From positions 248,001-312,000 of the forward strand of contig NZ_JADOEQ010000001.1 in assembly GCF_016745255.1 (NCBI RefSeq): DNA of 64,000 nucleotides. Reading direction: 5' to 3'. This stretch comes from Enterococcus sp. BWR-S5 (GTDB lineage Bacteria; Bacillota; Bacilli; Lactobacillales; Enterococcaceae). The position numbers were made by a program, and so were the translations under genes. Positions 43,641-53,132 of the stretch are shown in pieces. The notes under the pieces were generated by a model. That model was not told the origin of the DNA, did no database searches, and was given only the letters and a program-made list of their open reading frames with translations. Each line of letters opens with the position of its first letter. Position 1 is the first letter of the stretch.

Positions 43641-44510
43641 TTATAAATCTTCACGAATTGCCCGTAAAATTGCTTCTCCTACACCGTTTTCCAAATTCGT
43701 TGATGTGACATATTTAGCATAATCTTTAACTTCTACTTCCGCATTCCCCATGGCAAAGCTGACTCCGGCCCATTGAAGCATGCTGACATCATTGAAATTA
43801 TCTCCGATTGTCATGACTTGATCTGCATTAATCCCTCGTAATTTTGCAACATGGGCAACAGCAATCCCTTTTTGGGCATTTTTATGGTTGACCTCAATGT
43901 TGTTTTGAGCCGAAGAAGTAACTACTACATCCGACAGCTTTTCAATCTCCATTCCGGTAGGACCGAGAACTTTAGGTCCGTCAATGCTGAAGCCGATGAT
44001 TTTCAATATTTCAATGTCTCCACGATCAATCACTGTTTTCATATCGTCTACATAGGTAATTTTTAGCAATGATAAGTGAGCAGCAGCCATGGCAATTGCT
44101 ACCTTATAAGTAAGGTGAGGCATTGTTTCGGCAATGTGCGCTGCAAAATTCTCAATTCTTTTTTCCTGATGCTCAGAGAAAATTCCTTCATTTGTAGAAA
44201 TTTCATAATAAATATTGTTCTGATCCAGCAGATTAAGCACTTTTTTCGCTGTGTCCTTTTCGATTCCGGCAGTAAAAATGGTATTTCCCTGTTTATCGAA
44301 AACCTGAGCGCCATTCAGGGTAATCATTGCGCAATCAATCCCAGCTTCTTCAAGTGCAGGCTGAGCTTCTGAATAGGCCCGACCGGTAGCGACCATAAAC
44401 TCGACACCTTGGCGAGCCGCTTCGCGTATAGCAGAAGCATTATCATCTGAAATGGCCATTTTAGAATCCAACAATGTACCATCCATATCTGAAGCTATTA
44501 ATTTAATCAT
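43641..44510 (-). CDS. HAD-superfamily Cof-type phosphatase
   Basis: 289 residues. Motif I LIASDMDGTLLDSKMAIS with the nucleophile Asp, motif II ATGRAYSEAQ, motif III Lys region, and motif IV GDNFNDVSMLQWAGVSFAMG place it in the Cof/YidA (C2B cap) group. These hydrolyse sugar phosphates or flavin and pyridoxal phosphates; the substrate is not predictable. Single minus-strand gene, divergent from ung. Confidence 0.93.
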   Translation of the reverse strand: MIKLIASDMDGTLLDSKMAISDDNASAIREAARQGVEFMVATGRAYSEAQPALEEAGIDCAMITLNGAQVFDKQGNTIFTAGIEKDTAKKVLNLLDQNNIYYEISTNEGIFSEHQEKRIENFAAHIAETMPHLTYKVAIAMAAAHLSLLKITYVDDMKTVIDRGDIEILKIIGFSIDGPKVLGPTGMEIEKLSDVVVTSSAQNNIEVNHKNAQKGIAVAHVAKLRGINADQVMTIGDNFNDVSMLQWAGVSFAMGNAEVEVKDYAKYVTSTNLENGVGEAILRAIREDL

Positions 44511-44638
44511 AAACTATTTCCACCTCATTCATTTTACGTACCTATAGTTTACCATGTTTTCAGTCTAACTGTTATAATAAAATTCCTTGTAACTTTTAAT
44601 AAAGTTGGTTATTCTAGTTAGGGAAAGGAGCTGAGGAC

Positions 44639-45322
44639 ATGAAGACAATTATTCATAATAGCTGGCAAGAAATGTTGGCGGAGGAATTCGATCAGCCATA
44701 TTATAGTGAGTTAAGAGAATTTTTGAAAAAAGAGTATACAACGCAGACGATTTATCCGGATATGTATCACATTTATTCCGCTTTGGAGCTGACCCCTTAT
44801 GAGGAGGTTAAGATAGTGATTTTGGGACAAGACCCTTATCACGGACCAAATCAGGCACATGGCTTGAGTTTTTCGGTACAACCGGGAATCAAGACACCGC
44901 CATCACTTGTTAATATCTATAAAGAGCTGCAGGAGGACCTAGGCTACGCACCGGTTAATCACGGCTTTTTAGAAAGCTGGGCTAAACAAGGTGTATTGCT
45001 ACTGAACACCGTGCTAACTGTACGAGCTGGTCAGGCTTACTCCCATAGAGGACAAGGATGGGAACAATTGACAGACGCGGTAATCAGAAAATTGAATGAA
45101 CGTGAAAAGCCTGTTGTGTTCATTTTATGGGGCAAACCGGCACAAGACAAAATGCGCATGATTGATACGGATAAGCATGTGATTATCAAATCGCCTCATC
45201 CAAGTCCGTTATCTGCTCATCGAGGCTTCTTTGGTTCGCGTCCGTTTTCTCAGGCGAACCAGGCATTACAGCAGTTGGGAGAAGAACCGATTAACTGGCA
45301 GCTTCCTGATACAGTGTCTTAA
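44639..45322 (+). CDS. ung: Uracil-DNA glycosylase
   Basis: 227 residues of family 1 UNG: catalytic Asp in [28 protein letters not shown], and the [19 protein letters not shown] leucine loop. It removes uracil from DNA to start base excision repair. ATG after AAAGGAG. pta follows after 156 bases, as commonly in enterococci. Confidence 0.97.
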   Translation: MKTIIHNSWQEMLAEEFDQPYYSELREFLKKEYTTQTIYPDMYHIYSALELTPYEEVKIVILGQDPYHGPNQAHGLSFSVQPGIKTPPSLVNIYKELQEDLGYAPVNHGFLESWAKQGVLLLNTVLTVRAGQAYSHRGQGWEQLTDAVIRKLNEREKPVVFILWGKPAQDKMRMIDTDKHVIIKSPHPSPLSAHRGFFGSRPFSQANQALQQLGEEPINWQLPDTVS

Positions 45323-45478
45323 AACAGCTTTAAACTGTTATAGTATAGATTGTGTAGTTTGTGAAAAAGTTATCAGAATAAGGTTTTTTCACTAATACAG
45401 ACAAAAAAAACTGTTATTTTCTTTTCGGATGGTGTATGATTGTGGATGAACATGTAAAAGAATATTGGAGGGTGTATT

Positions 45479-46462
45479 GTGGAACTATTCGATAACTTAA
45501 AAGCGAAGGTCATTAACAAGAATGTAAAGATTGTTTTTCCGGAAGCGTTAGATCCAAGAATTTTGGGAGCTGCAGCTCGTTTGAAAGCAGAAGAATTGCT
45601 GGAACCTGTATTGCTGGGGAACCCGGAAGAAATCGTTAAAGCAGCCCATGCACGTGGAATCAAGACATCTAATTTTACAATCGTTGATCCTGAAAACTAT
45701 GAGAAGTGGGATGAAATGGTTGAGTCATTTGTAGAACGCCGTAAAGGGAAAGTCAGCAAGGAAGATGCTGAAAAAATCCTGAAGGACGTGAACTATTTCG
45801 GTACAATGTTAACATATATGGGCTTTGCTGATGGTATGGTCAGTGGTGCAATCCATTCTACCGGAGATACTGTACGTCCTGCATTGCAAATCATTAAGAC
45901 AAAACCTGGTGTTAGCCGTACAAGTGGTGCAATGATTATGTTCCGCGGCCGTGGTCAGGAAAGATATATCTTCTCTGATTGTGCAATCAACGTGAATCCA
46001 AATGCAGAAGAGTTAGCTGGCATTGCAATTGAAAGTGCAAAAACAGCGAAACTATTTGATATTGAGCCAAAAGTTGCGATGATGAGCTTCTCAACAAAGG
46101 GTTCTGCAAAAGCTCCTGAAGTAGATAAAGTCGTTGAAGCGACAAAGCTTGCGAAAGAAATGGCACCGGATTTGGATATCGATGGTGAATTACAGTTTGA
46201 TGCTTCTTATGCAGCATCTGTTGCACAACTGAAAGCACCGGAATCTGATGTTGCCGGCAAAGCGACAGTCTTTGTTTTCCCGGAACTGCAATCTGGAAAT
46301 ATTGGCTACAAGATTGCACAACGTTTAGGTAATTTCGAAGCAATCGGACCAATCCTGCAAGGCTTGAATAAACCAGTTTCAGATTTGTCTCGTGGGGCGA
46401 ATGAAGAAGATGTGTATAAACTTGCGCTTATCACTGCTGCACAAGCAATGATGGATAAATAA
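45479..46462 (+). CDS. pta: Phosphate acetyltransferase
   Basis: 327 residues; GTG start after TTGGAGGG. Short (PTA-only) form typical of Firmicutes: IVFPEALDPRILGAAARLKA start, VSGAIHSTGDTVRPALQIIK, MMSFSTKGSAKAPEV, and a C-terminal VFPELQSGNIGYKIAQRL. It makes acetyl phosphate from acetyl-CoA for ATP production by acetate kinase. Confidence 0.97.
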   Translation: MELFDNLKAKVINKNVKIVFPEALDPRILGAAARLKAEELLEPVLLGNPEEIVKAAHARGIKTSNFTIVDPENYEKWDEMVESFVERRKGKVSKEDAEKILKDVNYFGTMLTYMGFADGMVSGAIHSTGDTVRPALQIIKTKPGVSRTSGAMIMFRGRGQERYIFSDCAINVNPNAEELAGIAIESAKTAKLFDIEPKVAMMSFSTKGSAKAPEVDKVVEATKLAKEMAPDLDIDGELQFDASYAASVAQLKAPESDVAGKATVFVFPELQSGNIGYKIAQRLGNFEAIGPILQGLNKPVSDLSRGANEEDVYKLALITAAQAMMDK

Positions 46463-46472
46463 TTAAGAAATG

Positions 46473-46506
46473 AAAAACCGACATCAAAGGATGTCGGTTT
46501 TTTTGA
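46473..46506 (+). terminator. Terminator after pta
   Basis: AAACCGACATC (46475-46485), four-base loop, GATGTCGGTTT (46490-46500), then T run. Confidence 0.92.
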
Positions 46507-46576
46507 TACAGCTGTCATAATAGTCACTGCTGTATTAGTCAGCTTTGCGCAGCAACACACAAAAAGATGAGCAGGT

Positions 46577-47749
46577 CTATTTTAAATACTCGTCTTTGGT
46601 AAATGTTGTGTCTTCATACTTGCCTTTTTCGCCATAGAAGCGGTTGTAGCGCTGTTTGAATTTTCGGAATAAGTAAATGACTCCAACCTTCAACAGGCAG
46701 TAAATCGGAATTCCAAAGATGACACCCACTAATCCTAAAAGATCCCCCATAACCAGTAAAACAAGCAGAATGGTAATTGGATGAATTTTCAGCTTATCTC
46801 CCATAACCCGAGGAACGACTAAATCACCATGAATCAGCTGGATGACAAACCAGACGACCAAAAACTTAATGCCCATAAAGGTTGAATCTTGAAAGGCAAT
46901 AATCAGCCCGGGAATAAATGCAATGAAGGGCCCGATGTATGGAATGATACATAGAATTCCCGCAGCAAGTGCTAAAATGCCAGCAAATGGCATACCGATT
47001 AAAAGAAATGTCGGTAGATACATAACACCGAGAACCAGTGATGCAATAATTTGTCCTTTCAGGTAGTCACCGATTTGGATATTCACAATTTTGCTTAGCT
47101 CATCGAAATCGTTACGAAATACTGGCGGCATAATCCCTTTTAGTGTTTGGTAAAATTTTTCTTTATCCTTCAATAGAAAGAAGGCGATGATTGGTCCGGT
47201 AAACATGGTTAGAAATGTTGTGGATACCGCCGAGAACACATTCCCTAAGCCCTGCGCTCCCTTTTGCAGATAATCTCCGGCTACACCGCTAATTTTGTCC
47301 CAAAGATTTTCAAGTGATTCGGTTGCCTGACTGAATTCTCCGGCAAAAGGAGTCTTGGCAACGAAAGCTTCCGTTGTTTTTTGAAAATCATTTAAGAAGG
47401 TTGGAAATTGCTCAATCAATTCTTCCGTCTGCTTTTGAATCATTGGGAAAAGCTGTAAACCGCCTAAGAATAATAAGGCTAAAACGAGTACGTATAGACC
47501 AGCAATGATCCAAACACGAGGCAGCTTTTTATCCAGTCGTTTTACAATAGGATTCAATAGATAATAGATAATGAGTCCGAAAACAGCTGGAGGAAGAACG
47601 GTTACGATAATGACTAGAATAGGGGTAAAAATAAATGAAATTGTGTGAAGTAAAAAAATCAATACAGCACTAAGACATAGTATAGCTAATGTGAACATCA
47701 AGTTTCCTCCGCCTAAAAAACGTTGCCAGCGGCTTTTTTCCTTGTCCAT
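46577..47749 (-). CDS. AI-2E family transporter (YtvI/PerM-like)
   Basis: 390 residues with seven to eight spans and a periplasmic-type insert (about 110-150). Family patterns PPAVFGLIIYYLLNPIVKRL, IIASLVLGVMYLPTFLLIGM and PYIGPFIAFIPGLIIAF are clear. Members are membrane permeases linked in different species to autoinducer, Na+/H+ or unknown export, so the substrate is not assigned. The N-terminal positive segment KEKSRWQRFLGG and the charged tail face the cytoplasm. Confidence 0.88.
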   Translation of the reverse strand: MDKEKSRWQRFLGGGNLMFTLAILCLSAVLIFLLHTISFIFTPILVIIVTVLPPAVFGLIIYYLLNPIVKRLDKKLPRVWIIAGLYVLVLALLFLGGLQLFPMIQKQTEELIEQFPTFLNDFQKTTEAFVAKTPFAGEFSQATESLENLWDKISGVAGDYLQKGAQGLGNVFSAVSTTFLTMFTGPIIAFFLLKDKEKFYQTLKGIMPPVFRNDFDELSKIVNIQIGDYLKGQIIASLVLGVMYLPTFLLIGMPFAGILALAAGILCIIPYIGPFIAFIPGLIIAFQDSTFMGIKFLVVWFVIQLIHGDLVVPRVMGDKLKIHPITILLVLLVMGDLLGLVGVIFGIPIYCLLKVGVIYLFRKFKQRYNRFYGEKGKYEDTTFTKDEYLK

Positions 47750-48074
47750 TCTTTCTCCTCCTCTTTTATAATGGACATTGGTTATTCAGCTGCGGGTAGA
47801 ACAGATAGCCAAATGTCCGAATAATAGGTCATATTTATTATAGACTATCGGTGCATAACTGTAAAAGTAAAGGGATATGGAGGACTGGTATTTTATTAAG
47901 GAAATTTGATGATATCTCTTTAATCAATCTTATTGGCAGAGTGTTTCCAAAGATTATTTTGTGCTATACTCTCAAAAAGGAAGGTTACCGGATAGGATAG
48001 GTAATTTTCAAGAAAACTGCAGATATTTATTGCTGATGTTGATACTAATCGATTGAAGTGATGAATGAAAGGAC
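47750..48074. other. Divergent intergenic region, no gene seen
   Basis: 325 bases between the AI-2E-type gene and tsaE. A TATACT at about 47966 is a possible -10 for tsaE but the -35 is poor. No hairpin of note. Confidence 0.4.
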
Positions 48075-48572
48075 ATGAAAAAAATGGATTTGTCAGTAAA
48101 TAACAGTTATGAAACAGAGGCCTTGGCAAAAGTAATCGGGTCTTCAGCTCAAGCTGGCGACATTATTATATTATCCGGTGATTTGGGAGCCGGGAAAACG
48201 ACGATGACAAAGGGAATTGCACTTGGTCTGGGCATCGAGCGAATGATTAAAAGCCCAACATACACAATTATCAGAGAGTATCAGGGTGGTCGTTTGCCGT
48301 TATACCATATGGATGTGTACCGTGTGGAAGGTCAGACAGAAGACTTGGGTCTGGAAGAATATTTTGAGGGAGGCGGTCTGAGTGTGGTTGAATGGGGAAT
48401 GCTGCTTGGCGAAGATATACCGGACTCTTACCTTGCGATAAACTTAGAAAAAGATACGGCAGATGAAGAAAAACGAACTATTTCCCTTCAGGGCGTTGGT
48501 CAAGCCGGACGTGCGTTTCTTGATAAAATTGAAGAACAGTGGGGGAAAAGCTATGACACAGGAAGAGATTGA
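48075..48572 (+). CDS. tsaE: tRNA t6A biosynthesis ATPase TsaE
   Basis: About 165 residues. The P-loop is GDLGAGKTTMTKGIALGLG, followed by SPTYTIIREYQGGRLPLYHM and the conserved DVYRVEG and VEWG segments. It powers the TsaBD complex that adds threonylcarbamoyl to A37 of ANN-decoding tRNAs. ATG 48084, three codons in, has the better spacing from AAAGG and could be the true start. Its end overlaps the following GNAT gene. Confidence 0.95.
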   Translation: MKKMDLSVNNSYETEALAKVIGSSAQAGDIIILSGDLGAGKTTMTKGIALGLGIERMIKSPTYTIIREYQGGRLPLYHMDVYRVEGQTEDLGLEEYFEGGGLSVVEWGMLLGEDIPDSYLAINLEKDTADEEKRTISLQGVGQAGRAFLDKIEEQWGKSYDTGRD

Positions 48573-49080
48573 GATTACTATTAGAGAAGCTATCCCGGAT
48601 GACGCTGCCCAAGTAGCCAGAGTGCTTCAGCAAGTGGGAGGCGAAACACCCTATCTGGTAATGGATGGTAAAGGCGCTGCATTTGATGTGGAGGAAATGG
48701 CTCATAACTTTGCAGACCTCTATGCCTCAGAAAACAATGTGTTGATGGTGGCAATCATAGATGAACAGATTGTTGGGACGGCTTCTGTGAGTGCTTCTGC
48801 CAAAAAAAGAATGGAACATTTAGGTGAAGTGGGAATTAGCATTTTGAAGGAGTACTGGGGGTTTGGTTTAGGCTATGCAATGATGATGGCGTTAGTTGAC
48901 TGGGCTTCAGAGAGTGGTGTTATACGCCGATTGGAGCTGACCGTTCAGGAACGAAATACACGAGCAATCAAGCTATATGAAAAGGTTGGATTTCAAACAG
49001 AAGCAATAATGCATCGAGGAGCGAAAACCGATGAAAATGAATTTTTAGATGTCCGACTAATGAGTCTGATGATTGATTAA
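48553..49080 (+). CDS. GNAT-family acetyltransferase (after tsaE)
   Basis: The ATG at 48553 overlaps the tsaE end by 20 bases, with GGGGGAAAAG as ribosome site; longer in-frame starts lie deep in tsaE and are rejected. 175 residues: the CoA loop YWGFGLGYAMMMALVDWASE and RNTRAIKLYEKVGFQTEAIM indicate a RimJ/RimL-like N-acetyltransferase. tsaE-GNAT pairs are usual in enterococci; the target is unknown. Confidence 0.9.
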   Translation: MTQEEIEITIREAIPDDAAQVARVLQQVGGETPYLVMDGKGAAFDVEEMAHNFADLYASENNVLMVAIIDEQIVGTASVSASAKKRMEHLGEVGISILKEYWGFGLGYAMMMALVDWASESGVIRRLELTVQERNTRAIKLYEKVGFQTEAIMHRGAKTDENEFLDVRLMSLMID

Positions 49081-49133
49081 ACAGCACTCATATTCGAACT
49101 TGAAAAAAATCTTTCTTTCCGAAGGGTTATTGT

Positions 49134-49245
49134 TTGCAAATTCATCTAAGCGATAGTATTATAATGACACAACAACTAACAACCCTTTTTATTTTTCATT
49201 TAACTCCTTTTTCCCACCCTTATATTTAAGGGTGGGTATTTTGTT
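49134..49245 (+). ncRNA. Putative small RNA between GNAT and coiled-coil genes
   Basis: TTGCAA (49134-49139), 17 bases, TATTAT (49157-49162) is followed by about 75 bases without a ribosome site and a strong terminator CCCACCCTTA/TAAGGGTGGG (49213-49236) with TATTTTG. It could also be a leader with attenuator, but the next gene starts 230 bases later. Confidence 0.5.
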
Positions 49246-49475
49246 GTATAGAACAGTTTTATTTCAATATATAAATATTTTTATATGGAAAAATACTTTC
49301 TTTTAGTATAAAATTATTTATAATTGTGATAATGTTGTTACAAGGATTAAACAACAATATTTCTAATGGGAAAACATAGACTTCAGCCTAAGAATGATTG
49401 GGGATTATGATAGGCTTGGACACTAGGTCAAGAGAAGTCTTAGCATGACATACATAGAAGTGGAGATAGAGGGAA
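49246..49475. other. AT-rich stretch, no gene seen
   Basis: A very AT-rich segment (about 49256-49330) likely to be promoter-active or curved; no frame with a start site. Confidence 0.35.
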
Positions 49476-49835
49476 ATGGAAAAGAAAAACAAAGCTGATT
49501 TTTTGGTTGCTTTAGAGCAGGAAGAGAATCGTGTTGCCAATGAACACTATAAGGCAAAGCAAACAACGAAGGAAATGAAAAAGCTGAAAAAGGACTATGA
49601 AGGGATATTTGCTCATTCTGCACAACTATTTTCGAGACTTGAAAAGATGTTCCAAAAAAGTCAGACAAAGTATATTTTTGGTGAGCTTTTTTCGGAGATA
49701 AAAAGTGAGGAGCAGGACATCTTTGAGCGGATCGACAAAGAGAAAACAATGCTGACACAGAAAAAGGAAGACTTGGAAAAACGAGAAAATGAAATTTATT
49801 ATGAAAAGAGACGACTGAGAAAAGAACTGTCTTAA
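49476..49835 (+). CDS. Coiled-coil protein, 119 aa
   Basis: ATG after AGAGGGA. The whole protein is charged and helical (EEQDIFERIDKEKTMLTQKK, EDLEKRENEIYYEKRRLRKE). It lacks signal and membrane segments. Its size and helical nature resemble small accessory proteins of type VII secretion loci, but no WXG100 or EssC gene is nearby, so I leave it unassigned. Single gene, ended by the hairpin at 49893. Confidence 0.6.
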   Translation: MEKKNKADFLVALEQEENRVANEHYKAKQTTKEMKKLKKDYEGIFAHSAQLFSRLEKMFQKSQTKYIFGELFSEIKSEEQDIFERIDKEKTMLTQKKEDLEKRENEIYYEKRRLRKELS

Positions 49836-49892
49836 TTAGAGCTGACTGAGAATAGTCAAGTCTAAGCCATATGGTGCGATTAAAAAATCATA

Positions 49893-49947
49893 GACTCAAT
49901 CATTTGTGAGGATAATTTTCCTTATGAATGATTGAGTCCATTTTTTT
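49893..49947 (+). terminator. Intrinsic terminator before the zinT-like gene
   Basis: GACTCAATCATT (49893-49904) pairs with AATGATTGAGTC (49927-49938), then seven T. Confidence 0.88.
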
Positions 49948-49948
49948 G

Positions 49949-49997
49949 TTTACAGGCATTATATTGTATGGTACGATGTAAATCGTAATTATTACTA
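49949..49997 (+). promoter_or_regulatory. Promoter with Zur box
   Basis: TTTACA, 17 bases, TACGAT is followed directly by TCGTAATTATTACTA (49983-49997), one base off the Firmicutes Zur consensus TCGTAATNATTACGA. Zinc-bound Zur would cover the transcription start. Confidence 0.82.
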
Positions 49998-50021
49998 TTT
50001 ATGATTTAGGAGGAAATAATT

Positions 50022-50723
50022 TTGAAAAAAATAGGTGTTTATACAGGTACACTCATATGGCTCATCGCGGGACTGACAGCCTGTGGTACAAGCGAAACTA
50101 CTGGCGATCAGGCTTCTTCATCTGATGCAGCGATTGTTGAATCAGTATCTGAGACGGAGCATGACCATAATCATTCTCATACAAAGACCAAAGCTGCGCA
50201 GGGAATTTTCGAGGATAACGAGGTAAAGGATCGGGCACTTTCTGATTGGGCGGGTGAATGGCAATCGGTATTTCCTTATCTGGAAGACGGAGCACTGGAT
50301 GATGTGTTCGAGCATAAAGCCGAGGACGGGGAGAAGACTGCTGAAGAGTACAAGGAGTATTATACAATTGGTTATCAAACCGAGGTAGAAAAAATTGATA
50401 TTTATGAAGACCTGATTTCATTTTACCAAGCTGGAGAGTGGGTTGCAGGAAGCTATAAGTATGCCGGCTATCAAATCCTAACCTATGAATCTGGCAAAAA
50501 AGGCGTTCGCTATTTGTTTGATAAAGTAGATGGAGATGAGGCGGCACCAAAAGCTGTGCAGTTTAGCGACCATATTATCGCACCGGAAAAATCAGCACAT
50601 TACCATATTTATTTCGGCAATACTAGTCAAGAGGAGCTTCTTAAAGAGATGGATAATTGGCCAACCTACTATCCAGCCTCACTTTCAGCCGATGATATCG
50701 CTCACGAAATGCTTTATCATTAA
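50022..50723 (+). CDS. zinT: ZinT-like zinc-binding lipoprotein
   Basis: 233 residues, AGGAGG site. Lipoprotein signal with lipobox LTAC; His-rich linker HDHNHSH; then the ZinT/YodA domain (about 60-233) with LSDWAGEWQSVFPYLEDGAL, SFYQAGEWVAGSYKYAGYQI and metal-ligand His residues in AHYHIYFG. It captures zinc outside the cell and hands it to ABC importers. No adc/znu genes are adjacent. The upstream Zur box indicates expression in zinc shortage. Confidence 0.92.
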   Translation: MKKIGVYTGTLIWLIAGLTACGTSETTGDQASSSDAAIVESVSETEHDHNHSHTKTKAAQGIFEDNEVKDRALSDWAGEWQSVFPYLEDGALDDVFEHKAEDGEKTAEEYKEYYTIGYQTEVEKIDIYEDLISFYQAGEWVAGSYKYAGYQILTYESGKKGVRYLFDKVDGDEAAPKAVQFSDHIIAPEKSAHYHIYFGNTSQEELLKEMDNWPTYYPASLSADDIAHEMLYH

Positions 50724-50733
50724 TCAATGCAAA

Positions 50734-50785
50734 AGACAAGAGGTATAACGACTAACCGTAGTCGTTATACCTCTTGTCTTTATTT
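50734..50785. terminator. Bidirectional terminator
   Basis: AGACAAGAGGTATAACGAC (50734-50752) pairs fully with its complement at 50761-50779; shared by the zinT-like gene and the minus-strand secreted protein gene. Confidence 0.92.
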
Positions 50786-50792
50786 AGTCATA

Positions 50793-51929
50793 TTACTTCC
50801 AGCGAATAGGAATTTGACCTGTCCCATTGTAGCCGAATCTTCCTTTGCTGACATTCCAGTTAAATAGTAGAACATCTTCTTCACCAGTTAAGCCTTCCCA
50901 TTTTAGCTGGTCATTGCTCTCAAATCTGTAATCATAATTGTCTTCCAGCTCAGAAGTATAAGCGATTGCTGCACCATCAAACTGTGAAGATAGAACAAGC
51001 GGGTCAACCAACTCGTATGAAGTAGTTCCTTTTTTCAATGTTACGACTGGTAATGCACCCTCAGCTTGGATATAGAGGCTTTCCAGATTTGTTGCATTAG
51101 ACAATGCAGAAATATCTGTTAACAATGTTTCTGTGAAGCGCTCAGTATTCGCCGATTCTTCAATTTGTTCTCTGTCCTCATCATTTGCATAGCCGCCGGC
51201 AACAACATTCAGAATTTTGAGGTTTGTCAAGTTCTTCATAGAGTTTAGATTCATTTGGTTACTGATTGGTAAATCCATTACTTCCATTTTTGTTGTTTTT
51301 AAAAGTGGTCTAGTATCAGAAACGGTCCACTCCTTGCCCATTTCTCCAGTAAAATTCTTGAGGTTTGGTACAAACTCTAATCCTGACAAACTTGGGTTTA
51401 AAGACAGGAGTTCTGTTGAGATTGTGTCAACAGAAGCTAGAACTTCCTTAGTCGTTAGTTCATAAGTTTCAATAGTATGAACATCGTCCTCTTGCTGCTT
51501 CTCCAATTTCTCAAGACCCGTTTCAAATGCGGCTTCAAAGGCTTCTACTCGTTGGTCGAAATCAGTGTTGTATGCCTCACGATCAGCCTGAAGCTTTTCA
51601 GATTCTGTTGTATATTCTTCTTCTGTAATCTCCTCATTGCTGTAACGGTCACTCAGCTCTTCATCTAAACGATCAAATTCCTCTTGCTTGTTATCGTACT
51701 CCGCATAAAGGGCATCGTAGTCTACTTGATATTTTTCGTTGAACTGTTTGATAAGCTCATCATATTTTTCTTGCGTGAAAGTAGCTGTCTTGCCAACAAG
51801 GGGCAGACGAATATCCGAATCAAAGAAATGGACGTACTCTCCCTCGTTCCCCCACGCCTGTGCTGTGACAGGTGTCAACAACAGCATGCTTAATGCAGCA
51901 GTACCAACAATCTTTTTCAAATTTTTCAT
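50793..51929 (-). CDS. Secreted coiled-coil / leucine-rich protein
   Basis: 378 residues. Signal peptide MKNLKKIVGTAALSMLLLTP ending in TAQAWG; acidic coiled coil about 50-155 (QEEFDRLDEELSDRYSNEEI); then leucine-rich-like segments (LTNLKILNVV, LSNATNLESLYIQ) and a beta-rich C-terminal domain. There is no LPXTG, WxL motif or repeat anchor, so it is released or held by other proteins. I do not recognise the family; an adhesin or wall-associated role would be a guess. Single gene, ended by the shared terminator. Confidence 0.75.
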   Translation of the reverse strand: MKNLKKIVGTAALSMLLLTPVTAQAWGNEGEYVHFFDSDIRLPLVGKTATFTQEKYDELIKQFNEKYQVDYDALYAEYDNKQEEFDRLDEELSDRYSNEEITEEEYTTESEKLQADREAYNTDFDQRVEAFEAAFETGLEKLEKQQEDDVHTIETYELTTKEVLASVDTISTELLSLNPSLSGLEFVPNLKNFTGEMGKEWTVSDTRPLLKTTKMEVMDLPISNQMNLNSMKNLTNLKILNVVAGGYANDEDREQIEESANTERFTETLLTDISALSNATNLESLYIQAEGALPVVTLKKGTTSYELVDPLVLSSQFDGAAIAYTSELEDNYDYRFESNDQLKWEGLTGEEDVLLFNWNVSKGRFGYNGTGQIPIRWK

Positions 51930-52218
51930 TTTCTCATTCCTTTCTTTTTATAAGGAAAGAATAGCATGCATCGAGTATGGAGGTCAATGCAATTATATTT
52001 CTTTTATTTTCATTTTCTGTCAAAAAAATGAATTAAAAAAATATTATTTAAAAAAAAGTATTTTCTTGAGCGAGGTGTGCAAAGTTGTGATATGTAGGAA
52101 TAAGAACAGATACAGGGTAAATATACTTTTGGAACTAACTTATATATAAGTCGTCTTTTTGTGAAGTCATTTTCAAGAAAGAGGACAATGGAAGCCTTCG
52201 ATATATCCAGATTAAGTG

Positions 52219-52998
52219 TTAGCGGACAAGGCAATCGAGCATTGAAGCAGTTAGGATTTCCTGATAGTCCAATAAGTCTTCCGTGTGCAGCTGAGGGACA
52301 TTCTGCAACCTATAGTCTCTATTCAAGTATTCGTACTTCTTCTCTCCATATTGATGAAAGGGTAAGAGCTCGACTCTCTTTACACCATATTCAGAGAATA
52401 GTGCAGCGAAGCGTTTGGCATCGTCCAAGCTGTCATTATAGGACGGAATAATAGGAACTCGAACGACTAAATTTGGGTGTGTTGCCGCTGCCTTCTTTAG
52501 ATTTTTTAAGATCAACTGGTTGGAAACACCGATTCCGGAAAGGTGTCGTTTTTCGTCATAATGCTTTATATCGAAATAGAGGAGATCCACATACTGGCTA
52601 AACATTTCAAAGACATCTATCTGTGCAAATCCTGTTGTTTCACAGGCAGTATGAATTCCTCGGTGCTTCAACTCTTTCAGCAGTTCGATTGCAAAGGGAG
52701 CTTGATATAAAACCTCTCCTCCAGATAATGTCACGCCACCATCAGACTCTTCATAGAAGGCTCGATCCTTCAACACTTCTTCAAGAATCTCTTCTATAGA
52801 TTTGTATTCTCCAACTAAAGTTGTTTGCTTCTTTTGATTGTCCCACATATTTTCCGGCTTGCCTGATTGAGATTCAGGATTTGCACACCAATAACATCTC
52901 AGAGGACAGCCTTTAAAAAAGACTACAGATCGAATACCGGGACCGTCGTGGATGCTGAATTTCTGAATATTGAAGATACACGCTTTTGTTTTCATCAT
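52219..52998 (-). CDS. Glycyl-radical enzyme activase (radical SAM)
   Basis: 259 residues. FSIHDGPGIRSVVFFKGCPL leads to the radical SAM CxxxCxxC (CPLRCYWC); GGVTLSGGEVLYQ, CETTGFA and LLYFDIKH are the PflA-type motifs. It lacks the extra ferredoxin domain of some activases. It makes the glycyl radical in the enzyme encoded divergently at 54028. Start ATG 52998 or 52995; both fit GGAGGG. Confidence 0.93.
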   Translation of the reverse strand: MMKTKACIFNIQKFSIHDGPGIRSVVFFKGCPLRCYWCANPESQSGKPENMWDNQKKQTTLVGEYKSIEEILEEVLKDRAFYEESDGGVTLSGGEVLYQAPFAIELLKELKHRGIHTACETTGFAQIDVFEMFSQYVDLLYFDIKHYDEKRHLSGIGVSNQLILKNLKKAAATHPNLVVRVPIIPSYNDSLDDAKRFAALFSEYGVKRVELLPFHQYGEKKYEYLNRDYRLQNVPQLHTEDLLDYQEILTASMLDCLVR

Positions 52999-53132
52999 AA
53001 ATCCCTCCTGATTTCAACTTAATCTTATCATGCGATCGTTCAAACGTAAATGTTTTTAATTACGAATGAAACTTATTGCGGGTTTGAGATATGGATGATG
53101 CTATGATAAAATGGACAGGCAAGGAGGGTATT

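Noticed and set aside
45987-46352. Minus-strand 121-codon frame within pta
   Set aside because: It lies entirely opposite conserved pta sequence.
50098-50550. Minus-strand 150-codon frame in the zinT-like gene
   Set aside because: Opposite a clear zinc-binding lipoprotein gene; no start signal and odd composition.
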